From Bacteroidota bacterium (GTDB lineage: Bacteria > Bacteroidota > Ignavibacteria > SZUA-365), in contig JAGTUW010000164.1 of NCBI GenBank assembly GCA_018224345.1, positions 1 to 19,705 of the forward strand: a stretch of DNA of 19,705 bases. The letters are read 5' to 3'. Of this stretch, positions 8,108 to 15,299 are shown piece by piece. How positions within the stretch are numbered: the stretch's first letter is position 1; every line of letters begins with the position of its first letter. The notes below the pieces were generated by a model, which saw nothing but the letters and a program-made list of their open reading frames with translations, did not search any database and was not told the origin of the DNA. The position numbers and the translations under genes are program-made.

Positions 8108-8572
8108 TCATCTACGGTCCTTCTTAATGCATTGACTGAGCAGTTCATCCTCACGCGCTTTCATTCGTTCAGTCCCGGTGTCGCCACCGTCATCATACCC
8201 GCAGAGGTGTAACATCCCATGTATCGCCAGCCGCATACATTCCTCACGCATGTGCACTCCGTAATCCTGCGCCTGTCTCCGCGCACTGTCAATACTGATA
8301 ACCAGCTCCGCCTCCAAGGGCTCGTCTTCGAGAGGGAAGGTGATAATATCGGTCGGGTAATCATGATTGAGAAAACGTTTGTTCAATGCATGAATTTCCT
8401 CATCACTGACGACAACACAGGAAATGCTCGACGCACGGCGCTTCTCGGCACGCAACACACAGCGAATCGCCTGTTCGAATACGGCATGCCCGATATTGCC
8501 GGAAGGCGCCTGGAACGAAACCGTAATCCCGGTTCTGAGATTACTGCGCGGAGGTGTCTTCATCTTCTTCAT
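8108..8572 (-). CDS. ybeY: Endoribonuclease YbeY (rRNA maturation factor)
   Basis: Metal-dependent single-strand RNase involved in 16S rRNA 3' end maturation and ribosome quality control. It has 154 residues, normal length. Conserved elements are LNKRFLNHDYPTDIITFP at about 63-80, ELVISID at 89-95 and the metal motif HGMLHLCGYDD at 118-128. The usual motif is HGxLHLxGYDH with three His ligands; here His118 and His122 are kept but the third position is Asp128. To my knowledge FCB-group YbeY proteins often vary at this place, so it is probably lineage-typical rather than inactivating. The start at 8572 overlaps the upstream gene by 32 bases; an in-frame ATG at 8563 is an equal alternative. The overlap suggests translational coupling. 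Confidence 0.93.
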   Translation of the reverse strand: MKKMKTPPRSNLRTGITVSFQAPSGNIGHAVFEQAIRCVLRAEKRRASSISCVVVSDEEIHALNKRFLNHDYPTDIITFPLEDEPLEAELVISIDSARRQAQDYGVHMREECMRLAIHGMLHLCGYDDGGDTGTERMKAREDELLSQCIKKDRR

Positions 8573-8999
8573 CCAGCATCGGTTCCGTAAGAGAAAGTGC
8601 GATCCCGGACATCATGACTTCAGGGACAAGCTTTGTAAAATCACCGGACAAGAGCGCGCGGTCCACATTGGAATACAGTGAGCACGCCCCCTGCTTCTCC
8701 ACGATGAGACCGGATATCTTCTCATCGGCTTCAGCAAAAAACGTGACCTCCCCCATGAGTTCACTGACCACCATTCCGGAACAATGCTGCAACTGGATAT
8801 TGGAGTTGGGAGTGAAGACGCTGACCAGCGTCCCCTCGACCTCGCCAATGGGGATGGATGGGTAAATCTCCAAGGAGAGTCTCCTCTCCGGAGTGCTCCC
8901 TCCAATTTCAAAGCGATAGTGGTTACCGTAATACCGGGCCTCCACTTCAAAGATGTGACTGATGCGTTCGATATGTGCGTCAGTGAATTCGAAGCTCAT
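8541..8999 (-). CDS. Hypothetical protein, acidic, unrecognised
   Basis: A 152-residue soluble protein that I do not recognise. It has no signal peptide or membrane segment. The first two thirds alternate hydrophobic and polar residues in a way that suggests a beta-rich fold (RLSLEIYP, GTLVSVFTP, MGEVTFFAE, SGLIVEK). The last dozen residues are strongly acidic (LDEEDEDTSAQ), and this acidic tail overlaps the ybeY start. Two cysteines (in LQHCSG and GACSLY) do not form a motif. It is first in the minus-strand block, divergent from gltX, with GAGG a little far upstream of the ATG. The overlap with ybeY argues that it is a real, expressed gene. No function is proposed. Confidence 0.75.
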   Translation of the reverse strand: MSFEFTDAHIERISHIFEVEARYYGNHYRFEIGGSTPERRLSLEIYPSIPIGEVEGTLVSVFTPNSNIQLQHCSGMVVSELMGEVTFFAEADEKISGLIVEKQGACSLYSNVDRALLSGDFTKLVPEVMMSGIALSLTEPMLDEEDEDTSAQ

Positions 9000-9182
9000 G
9001 GTAAAACTGTTGCCTCAGGTTAGGTCAGGAAACACGGCTGCCGGCAGGGCCGGTCATACGAAACCGATACTATGTCTCAAAATAGTGCCACGGACAGTGA
9101 AATGTCAAGAAAGTTTCGAATCCGCTCCGCCATTTATATATTGGGGATTCCGCATATGCATACACAGAGAACAGCTTCATCC
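9000..9182 (+). other. Divergent intergenic region (unknown gene / gltX)
   Basis: About 180 bases that must carry promoters for both directions. It contains a GC-rich palindrome CTGCCGGCAG near 9040 and an AT-rich TTTATATATT at about 9133-9142 that could be a -10 region for gltX, leaving a short leader. No convincing -35 box was found for either strand. An open frame runs through it into gltX, but that upstream part does not look like GluRS. Confidence 0.3.
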
Positions 9183-10625
9183 ATGATTTCTTCAAAACCA
9201 CGAGTTCGTTTCGCACCGAGTCCCACCGGCGCCCTCCATGTTGGTGGTCTGCGCACGGCACTGTACAATTACCTGTTTGCACGCCGGCAGGGCGGCACGC
9301 TGCTTCTTCGCATCGAGGATACCGACCGCGCTCGTTACGTCGCCGGAGCGGCAGAGAAACTGGCTGAAACGCTTGCCTGGGCGGGTATCACCTTTGACGA
9401 AGGTCCCGGTATCGGCGGTGATCACGGCCCCTATGTGCAGTCAGAGCGCTCCGACCTGTATCGTGCGCACGCAATGCGACTTCTCGAAGAGGGAAAAGCA
9501 TATCGCTGTTTCTGCACATCCGAAGAACTCGAAGCCGCCCGTCTCCGACAAGCCCGGAGTCAGCAGGATTCCGCGTATGATCGGCACTGTCGCACTCTGA
9601 CGGATGAACATATCACCGAGCGACTCGATCAAAATCAACCCCATACCATCCGGCTGCTTGTCCCCCTGGCCGGCGAACTCCAATTTCGCGATCTCATCCG
9701 CGGTGATGTCGCAATACATTACGACGTGATCGATGACCAGGTCCTGCTCAAATCTGATGGCCTCCCGACCTACCATCTCGCCAATGTCGTTGACGATCAT
9801 CACATGGAGATTACACATGTGATCCGTGGCGAAGAGTGGCTGCCCTCAACGCCAAAGCATCTGCTATTGTATGAATATTTCGGCTGGACACCGCCGTCCT
9901 TCGCCCATCTCCCCCTGCTGCTCAATGCTGATCGCACAAAACTCAGCAAGAGACAGGGGGATGTCGCGGTCGAAGATTATCGCGCCGCTGGCTATCTCCC
10001 CGAGGCGCTTGTGAATTTCATCGCTCTGTTGGGTTGGAATCCCGGTGACGACCGGGAATTATTCTCCCTGCAGGAGCTGGAGCAGAGTTTCACGCTCGAT
10101 CGTGTCAGCAAAGCGGGCGCGGTCTTCGATATCGAAAAGCTCAAGTGGTTCAACGCGCAATACCTGCGCGCCCTGCCCCCTGAAACATTGGCGGAATACT
10201 GCGGACCCTTCATGCGGTCGGCTGGTTTCGATACAGCGGACAGCGATCGTACCGCGGCCGTGGCGTCGGCCTTCGCTGCGTACCTGACCATCCCTTCCGA
10301 TATCGTTTCCCACCTGCGCTTCCTGACGATCTCCCAGGTCACATTCGAGGATGAAGAAGACATCGACACGGTGTCTTCGTATGATGCGCAGAAAGTGCTG
10401 GCGCAATTCGCCTATCTGACAGAGACGCTCGATACGTGGAACGCGTCAAGCGTGAAAGATATGATCAAGGATATTCAGAATGATACCGGTGTCAAGGGGA
10501 AAAAACTGTTCATGCCGCTACGACTGGCTCTGACCGGTGAGCGTCACGGACCCGACATCGGCCTGATCGCCGAGCTCCTTGGTCGTGATGCCTGTCTGCG
10601 ACGCATTCGCTCGCAACTCGTGTGA
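9183..10625 (+). CDS. gltX: Glutamate--tRNA ligase
   Basis: Class I aminoacyl-tRNA synthetase charging tRNA-Glu. From the ATG at 9183 it has 480 residues, the usual bacterial length. The N-terminus reads KPRVRFAPSPTGALHVGG, carrying the HIGH-class motif as HVGG at 19-22; the KMSKS-class motif is KLSKR at 253-257. The CFC pair (109-111) and Cys136 mark the family's zinc-site region. The open frame extends upstream to 9072, but those extra 37 residues do not resemble the family, which begins only a few residues before VRFAPSPTG; 9156 is a second possible start. No start has a strong Shine-Dalgarno. The stop overlaps the start of the next gene. Since glnS is also present, this enzyme may be the discriminating type. 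Confidence 0.96.
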   Translation: MISSKPRVRFAPSPTGALHVGGLRTALYNYLFARRQGGTLLLRIEDTDRARYVAGAAEKLAETLAWAGITFDEGPGIGGDHGPYVQSERSDLYRAHAMRLLEEGKAYRCFCTSEELEAARLRQARSQQDSAYDRHCRTLTDEHITERLDQNQPHTIRLLVPLAGELQFRDLIRGDVAIHYDVIDDQVLLKSDGLPTYHLANVVDDHHMEITHVIRGEEWLPSTPKHLLLYEYFGWTPPSFAHLPLLLNADRTKLSKRQGDVAVEDYRAAGYLPEALVNFIALLGWNPGDDRELFSLQELEQSFTLDRVSKAGAVFDIEKLKWFNAQYLRALPPETLAEYCGPFMRSAGFDTADSDRTAAVASAFAAYLTIPSDIVSHLRFLTISQVTFEDEEDIDTVSSYDAQKVLAQFAYLTETLDTWNASSVKDMIKDIQNDTGVKGKKLFMPLRLALTGERHGPDIGLIAELLGRDACLRRIRSQLV

Positions 10626-11545
10626 ACACAATGCAGAAACGAGTCTCGGCAATCGTCATTCATTTCGGAGATCCATCTCTGACCACGGCGCTTGTGCGGC
10701 AGCTTCTCGCTCTGCCCTCTGCCCCGGAAGTCATTGTGGTCGATAACGCTGCGGCCATTCCGTTCGATGCCGACCCGTATGATGGCATCCGGCTGCTGCG
10801 CCTGCCGGAGAATGCCGGGTATGGCTATGCCTGCAACCGTGGTGCGGAGATGGCGGAAGGTGATTTCCTGTTCATTCTCAATAATGATCTGATCTTTCCT
10901 GCCGACCCCATTCCCGCACTCGTCAAAGCACTGGAGGGCACCGAGCATGCCGCAATCGCAGGGCCCGCACTGAGTTTCCCCGACGGACGTTTCCAACTCT
11001 CCTCTGGAGAACAACCAACATTGTACAACGAATTTCTTGAACGACGCAGACAGCAGCAAAGCCGCGGGAGCGGCGGAGCCGCCTATGATCGGCGCCGGAA
11101 ACAGGCGATGCAGGCCTTCGAACCGTATTGGGTTACCGGTGCGTGCATGCTTATCCGCCGTGCTGCCTGGCAACAGGTCTCCGGTTTCGATGAAGCGTAT
11201 TTCTTTTATTTCGAGGATGTCGATCTCTGTACACGGCTGCGACGGGCAGGATGGACGATACTGTACCAGCCGGAAGTCACCGTGCTGCATCATGGCGGAG
11301 GCTCGGATCCGCTGCACAATCCGCGTATCGTGCTCTCCTACCGGCGTGAACAACTGCGCTACTATGCAAGATACAACGGGCTGCTTTCCTGGCTGTTCCT
11401 CCGTCGCTATCTTCTCTGGAAATGCAGTCGCATGGAGCGTGCCGCGCAAATCAGTCCGGAACTGGCAAATGAACTTCGTACCGTCATCCGGAAGTTTTCC
11501 CGGAGAGATGAGCGGACATCCCGGAACATCAAGGAGAAAACATGA
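10622..11545 (+). CDS. Glycosyltransferase family 2 (rhamnosyltransferase-like)
   Basis: GT-A fold transferase using a nucleotide sugar, probably acting on a surface polysaccharide or glycolipid at the inner face of the membrane. It has 307 residues. Visible landmarks are the nucleotide-binding strand VIVVDNA (Asp41), LPENAGYGYACNRG, the DXD-equivalent LNNDLIF (87-89 NND), and WVTGACMLIRR then GFDEAYFFYFEDVDLCTR at about 170-204, a hallmark of the WbbL-like group. No transmembrane segment is clear; the C-terminus is basic. The frame starts with GTG at 10622 overlapping the gltX stop; an ATG at 10631 is the alternative, and neither has a good Shine-Dalgarno, so coupling to gltX is likely. Sugar and acceptor are unknown. 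Confidence 0.9.
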   Translation: MNTMQKRVSAIVIHFGDPSLTTALVRQLLALPSAPEVIVVDNAAAIPFDADPYDGIRLLRLPENAGYGYACNRGAEMAEGDFLFILNNDLIFPADPIPALVKALEGTEHAAIAGPALSFPDGRFQLSSGEQPTLYNEFLERRRQQQSRGSGGAAYDRRRKQAMQAFEPYWVTGACMLIRRAAWQQVSGFDEAYFFYFEDVDLCTRLRRAGWTILYQPEVTVLHHGGGSDPLHNPRIVLSYRREQLRYYARYNGLLSWLFLRRYLLWKCSRMERAAQISPELANELRTVIRKFSRRDERTSRNIKEKT

Positions 11546-12129
11546 ATATCGGTGTGTATGGCGGGACCTTCAATCCACCGCATCTCGGACATCTGATCCT
11601 CGCGCAAAGTGCAATCGATGCGCTTGATCTCGATCGCGTCCTGCTGGTCCCCGCGTATCAATCTCCATTCAAATCCCCTTCCGAAAGTATTGCAGCGGAG
11701 CTGCGTGCGGAAATGGTGGAACTTGCCGTATCGGATAATGAGCAATTGGCAGGTGAATATTTCGAGATCCGGCGCAAGAACGTTTCGTTTACTGTCGATA
11801 CCTTGCGGCACCTGCACGATTCGCACCCTGACGACACACTGTTTCTTCTTATGGGAGCCGACACATTTGCGGAATTCCCTCTCTGGAAAGATCCGGATAT
11901 CATTGCGGATCTGGCCGTCCCTGCAGTGACACAGCGTCCGGGATACCCCGTCGATTTCCCGGGTCATCCCTTTGAAAAAGCGGCACGAAGTTTTTCCATG
12001 CCGCTGATAGAAATTTCCTCGACGGAGATTCGTAAGCGGATTCGGCAGGGACGGTCGATCAATTATCTCGTCCCATGGGCAGTACGCATATTCATCGATT
12101 CACAGGGTCTGTACCGCGAACAGGAATAA
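11542..12129 (+). CDS. nadD: Nicotinate-nucleotide adenylyltransferase
   Basis: Converts nicotinate mononucleotide and ATP to deamido-NAD in NAD synthesis. It has 195 residues, the normal size. The nucleotidyltransferase motif GGTFNPPHLGH lies at 7-17, the substrate region MGADTFAEFPLWKD at 104-117, and the second ATP motif ISSTEIRKRI at 158-167. All are intact. The ATG overlaps the stop of the glycosyltransferase by four bases (ATGA), with AAGGAG five bases upstream, so the start is secure and the two are one operon. Its stop faces the epimerase stop on the other strand across only 17 bases; no hairpin terminator is visible there. Confidence 0.96.
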   Translation: MNIGVYGGTFNPPHLGHLILAQSAIDALDLDRVLLVPAYQSPFKSPSESIAAELRAEMVELAVSDNEQLAGEYFEIRRKNVSFTVDTLRHLHDSHPDDTLFLLMGADTFAEFPLWKDPDIIADLAVPAVTQRPGYPVDFPGHPFEKAARSFSMPLIEISSTEIRKRIRQGRSINYLVPWAVRIFIDSQGLYREQE

Positions 12130-12146
12130 CCACGACGGCCAGCGAA

Positions 12147-13133
12147 TCAGCGCAACCACCCCTCTCTGCGATACCAATCCACAGTCGAACGAATCCCGTC
12201 TTCAAGAGAGACTTGCTGGCGGTACCCGAGTTCCTCCCGGGCCTTGCTCACATCGCAGATCCAGTATCGCTGCGTGATGTCCCGCGCCTTCTCAAGGTTG
12301 AGTGTGGCGGGACGCCGCTGCATGGCTGCGATACTCTGCGCCACTGCGGCCACAGTGTACACCAGACCGTGCGGAAGCCGGACCGTGAATGTCCGTCGTT
12401 GCATGATCCCGGCGGTAATGCGACCGACCTGTGGCCACGAGTAGAATTCCTCGCTTGATATGAAGTATGTCTGGCCGAGACTGACATCCGCTTCCGCGGC
12501 GAGTATCATTCCCTGGACAAGGTCGTCGGAGTGCAGGAGACTGAGTCTCTTGTCTCCGAAACCGATCATGGAGTTGAGCCGGCGGGCTATGGTCTGGAAG
12601 TAGATGAATATTTCCGTATCGCGGGGACCGTACATGGCAGGGGGACGAATGATCGTCCACGGAAAGTCATTCCCCATGGCGCGCACAGCTTCCTCTGCCG
12701 CGATTTTGCTTTCCCCGTAGGTGGTGATGGGACGGGGCGTATCGTCCTCACGCAGCGGTCTGTCCAGCGAGTGGGATGGCCCCGCAGCAGTTTGACTGCT
12801 GACATAGAGAAAACGCTGTAACCGCGGTGCGAACTGTCTGGCCGCCTCAAGCATGTGCTGTGTTGCCTGCACATTTCCCTCGATATATCCCTCCCGGTTC
12901 ATGGCCTTGACGACACCGGCGATATGATACACCATATCCGCATCACGGAGGAAGGCCTGCAGAGAGTCGGGATTACGAATATCTCCTTCCACGAGTTCGA
13001 CGTTCTTTCCGTCGAGCCAGCGCAGATTACTGCTTTTCCGCACCAGCGTGCGCACCTGATGTCCCTGTTCGAGCAGCCGATCGACCAGATGCGATCCGAT
13101 GAAACCGGTCCCCCCGGTCACTGAAATGATCAT
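12147..13133 (-). CDS. NAD-dependent epimerase/dehydratase (extended SDR)
   Basis: Oxidoreductase of the extended short-chain dehydrogenase family, 328 residues. The N-terminus carries the NAD-binding GGTGFIG at 7-13, then VEGDIRN at 48-54, the catalytic serine region YVSSQTA at 110-116 and the Tyr139/Lys143 pair in YGESK. RPPAMYGPRD near 168 is the usual substrate-side block. No signal peptide is present; residues around 255-270 are hydrophobic but not a clear membrane segment. It overlaps the end of glnS by ATGA and is read in the same direction. The substrate cannot be deduced. Relatives include nucleotide-sugar epimerases, 3-beta-hydroxysteroid dehydrogenase-like enzymes and, as I recall, the Caulobacter ketosphinganine reductase CerR, which makes it a candidate partner of the nearby SPT-like gene; that is a hypothesis. 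Confidence 0.88.
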   Translation of the reverse strand: MIISVTGGTGFIGSHLVDRLLEQGHQVRTLVRKSSNLRWLDGKNVELVEGDIRNPDSLQAFLRDADMVYHIAGVVKAMNREGYIEGNVQATQHMLEAARQFAPRLQRFLYVSSQTAAGPSHSLDRPLREDDTPRPITTYGESKIAAEEAVRAMGNDFPWTIIRPPAMYGPRDTEIFIYFQTIARRLNSMIGFGDKRLSLLHSDDLVQGMILAAEADVSLGQTYFISSEEFYSWPQVGRITAGIMQRRTFTVRLPHGLVYTVAAVAQSIAAMQRRPATLNLEKARDITQRYWICDVSKAREELGYRQQVSLEDGIRSTVDWYRREGWLR

Positions 13134-14827
13134 GGTGTTGTCTTTTGTCCTTTATGAATTTTCGCCCAGGTGTCGCGAAGCGTGACGGTACGATTGAACA
13201 CGGGAGCCCCTTTTTTTCCGTAGCGCGAGTCAACAGTGAAATATCCCTTGCGTTCAAACTGGAAATGTGTTCCGGCCATGGCGGAAGCGAGCGAGGGTTC
13301 GACCTTTGCCTGAACGATTTGAAGGGAAGCGGGATTGAGATTTGCAAGGAAATCCTGTCCTTCTTCGTCAGTTGTCTCGGGATGTTCACGATCGAAGAGC
13401 TGTTCGTAGAGACGCACTTCAGCGTCAACGGCATGAGGCGCGGAAACCCAATGCAACGTACCCTTCACCTTGCGATTTGCCTGTGGCAGACCGCTGCGGG
13501 TTTCAGAGTCATAGGTGCAGTGCAGTTCCACGATATTGCCCTCGGCATCCTTGATCACTTCTTCACACCTGATGATATAGGCATAACGGAGACGCACTTC
13601 GCGGCCGGGCGCAAGGCGGAAGAATTTTTTCGGCGGGTCTTCCATGAAATCCTCACGTTCGATATACAGTTCACGTGAGAATGGTACAGCGCGTGACCCG
13701 GCAGTGGCGTCTTCCGGGTTGTTGACGGCCTCCATCTCCTCGATTTCGGATGCGGGATAATTGGTGATCACGACCTTGAGTGGATCGAGAACGGCCATCA
13801 CCCGCAAAGCATGAGCATTGAGATCCTCACGAATGCAGTGTTCGAGCAGTGCCATGTCAATGGTGCTTTCTTTTTTCGCAACACCGACGCGATCGGAGAA
13901 ATCCCGGAGAGAGCCCGGGGTATAGCCGCGCCGGCGCAATCCGGAAATGGTCGGCATGCGCGGATCGTCCCAGCCATCGACAATGCCTTCCTGAACCAGA
14001 CGCAGCAATTTCCTCTTGCTCATCACCGTGCAGGTAATGTTGAGCCGGGCGAATTCAATCTGACGCGGATGGTGAATTTCGAGTTGTGTGACATACCAGT
14101 CGTAGAGTGGCCGATGGTCCTCGAATTCCAGCGTACAGATCGAGTGCGTGATTCCTTCGATGGAATCTGATTGACCATGTGCCCAGTCGTATGTCGGATA
14201 AATACACCATGCATCGCCCGTGCGATGATGATGGGCCCGAAGGATACGATACATGATCGGATCGCGCATGTTCAGATTCGGGGAAGCCATGTCGATTTTT
14301 GCGCGGAGCGTACGTGATCCATCGGGATAATCTCCGGCCCGCATACGCTGAAACAGATCGAAATTCTCTTCCACGCTGCGATCACGGTAGGGACTGTTGC
14401 GGCCTGTTTCCGTCAGTGTCCCGCGATAGGCGCGGATTTCCTCCCCTGTCAGTTCACAGACATAGGCCTTTCCGTCACGAATCAGCTTGACCGCATACTC
14501 GTAGAGCGTCTCGAAATAATCCGATGCATAGAACTCTCTGTCCTCCCAGTCAAAGCCAAGCCAACGTATATCCTCCTTTATCGAATCCACATATTCGACA
14601 TTCTCCTTGACCGGATTGGTATCGTCAAAACGGAGATTGCATTTGCCGCCATATTCTTCGGCGATACCGAAATTCAGACAGATGGACTTGGCGTGTCCTA
14701 TATGAAGATAGCCGTTCGGTTCCGGTGGAAAGCGCGTATGGACGCGTCCTCCATAGCGGCCGGAAGCATTGTGCTCATTGATAATCTGTTTGATGAAGTT
14801 GCTCTGGACAGTTTCCATATTCGCCAT
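13130..14827 (-). CDS. glnS: Glutamine--tRNA ligase
   Basis: Class I synthetase charging tRNA-Gln directly. It has 565 residues, normal for bacterial GlnRS. The HIGH motif is exact at 42-45 in PPEPNGYLHIGHAKS, distinguishing it from GluRS; the KMSKS motif is VMSKR at 268-272. Other family blocks are FDDTNPVKE at 67-75 and HQ-type recognition sequences such as YDWAHGQSDSIEGITHS at 213-229. The C-terminal anticodon-binding beta-barrels are present and full length. It starts at ATG 14827 without a clear Shine-Dalgarno (a second in-frame ATG follows three codons later). The SDR gene follows with a four-base overlap. GlnRS is patchy in bacteria and thought to have spread from eukaryotes. Confidence 0.96.
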   Translation of the reverse strand: MANMETVQSNFIKQIINEHNASGRYGGRVHTRFPPEPNGYLHIGHAKSICLNFGIAEEYGGKCNLRFDDTNPVKENVEYVDSIKEDIRWLGFDWEDREFYASDYFETLYEYAVKLIRDGKAYVCELTGEEIRAYRGTLTETGRNSPYRDRSVEENFDLFQRMRAGDYPDGSRTLRAKIDMASPNLNMRDPIMYRILRAHHHRTGDAWCIYPTYDWAHGQSDSIEGITHSICTLEFEDHRPLYDWYVTQLEIHHPRQIEFARLNITCTVMSKRKLLRLVQEGIVDGWDDPRMPTISGLRRRGYTPGSLRDFSDRVGVAKKESTIDMALLEHCIREDLNAHALRVMAVLDPLKVVITNYPASEIEEMEAVNNPEDATAGSRAVPFSRELYIEREDFMEDPPKKFFRLAPGREVRLRYAYIIRCEEVIKDAEGNIVELHCTYDSETRSGLPQANRKVKGTLHWVSAPHAVDAEVRLYEQLFDREHPETTDEEGQDFLANLNPASLQIVQAKVEPSLASAMAGTHFQFERKGYFTVDSRYGKKGAPVFNRTVTLRDTWAKIHKGQKTTP

Positions 14828-15027
14828 ACGTTCGACATTGAATGATAGAAATAAGACTTACACCGCATCACCGGATTCCGCAGAGGTCCCCCGGTGGCCT
14901 CAGCTGCGCAGCAACGCGCACCGTCGCATGCGGATCGAATTCAAGAACGTAATGTACAATTTTTTCACATCTCATGCGCCAGACACGACCGTTGAAATGA
15001 CACGTGCATCGATCCCATGCCGCCGTC

Positions 15028-15055
15028 CCCGCCGCTCGTGCTGAGCGAAGGCGGG
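15028..15055. repeat. GC-rich interrupted palindrome (REP-like stem-loop)
   Basis: CCCGCC (15028-15033) pairs with GGCGGG (15050-15055), and inside them GCTC (15034-15037) pairs with GAGC (15043-15046), with a GAA bulge on one side. No T-tract follows on either strand, so it is not a terminator. The GCTGAGCGAAGG-type core resembles short palindromic intergenic repeats I have seen in many genomes. Only one copy is in the window, so repeat status is unproven. Confidence 0.35.
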
Positions 15056-15157
15056 TACCGCAATCTTCCTGTTGCGCAACAGTAAACAAAAGCGAAACGC
15101 AACTCCCTTCTGCATGTCCCTCCCGGTCTGTCATGCGCAGTGCAAAAAAATAAATAA

Positions 15158-15186
15158 TTGTTTTGAGCATGAACACAAAGTATATT
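15158..15186 (+). promoter_or_regulatory. Sigma70-like promoter of the SPT-like gene
   Basis: TTGTTT (15158-15163) and TATATT (15181-15186) are separated by exactly 17 bases in an AT-rich stretch upstream of the SPT-like gene. The -10 matches consensus at five of six positions; the -35 keeps TTG. The predicted transcript would start near 15193. No other good promoter is seen before the gene. Confidence 0.5.
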
Positions 15187-15191
15187 GTGTT
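15172..15191. promoter_or_regulatory. Inverted repeat over the -10 box (candidate operator)
   Basis: AACACAA (15172-15178) and TTGTGTT (15185-15191) form a perfect seven-base inverted repeat with a six-base spacer, 20 bases overall. It covers the -10 element of the predicted promoter, a typical position for a repressor site bound by a dimeric helix-turn-helix protein. No regulator is encoded nearby. It could also be chance in AT-rich DNA. Confidence 0.4.
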
Positions 15192-15289
15192 TATGTTTGA
15201 TTTATAACTGAACCGTCGTTCAGGTTTCCGGATGCAACAAGAGACACAGCACCCGGGCGTTCCCGGAATAGATTGTTTCATGATAGAAC

Positions 15290-15294
15290 AGGAG
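15290..15294 (+). promoter_or_regulatory. Ribosome-binding site selecting the GTG start of the SPT-like gene
   Basis: AGGAG lies five bases before an in-frame GTG at 15300. The ATG further upstream at 15273 has no such site. This favours GTG 15300 as the true start, giving a protein beginning MDLFDKC, which fits the family. Confidence 0.7.
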
Positions 15295-15299
15295 CCCTT

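Larger units (their letters stand above)
14828..15299. other. Divergent intergenic region between glnS and the SPT-like gene
   Basis: A 472-base stretch without a credible gene; the frames open across it lack any family resemblance. The left part (to about 15060) is GC-rich and holds a stem-loop at 15028-15055. The right part from about 15145 is AT-rich and holds a promoter, an inverted repeat and a leader of about 107 bases for the SPT-like gene, with two small hairpins (15208-15223 and 15253-15266). A glnS promoter should also be here but I could not place it. Confidence 0.6.

Noticed and set aside
9072..9182. N-terminal extension of gltX
   Set aside because: The 37 extra residues do not fit the GluRS N-terminus and include a TATATA stretch more like a promoter. 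The gene was started at 9183.
10544..11449. 301-residue minus-strand open frame opposite the glycosyltransferase
   Set aside because: Shadow frame; the plus-strand gene has strong GT2 motifs and operon overlaps at both ends.
12130..12146. Terminator between convergent nadD and the SDR gene
   Set aside because: The 17-base gap holds no inverted repeat or T-tract; any termination must occur inside the genes or be factor-dependent.
14900..14960. Possible tRNA-like sequence (GGATCGAATTC resembling a T-loop)
   Set aside because: No acceptor or anticodon stem can be formed around it on either strand.
14868..15281. 137-residue minus-strand open frame in the glnS-SPT spacer
   Set aside because: It runs across the promoter and the GC-rich palindrome, is low-complexity in part, and matches no family I know.
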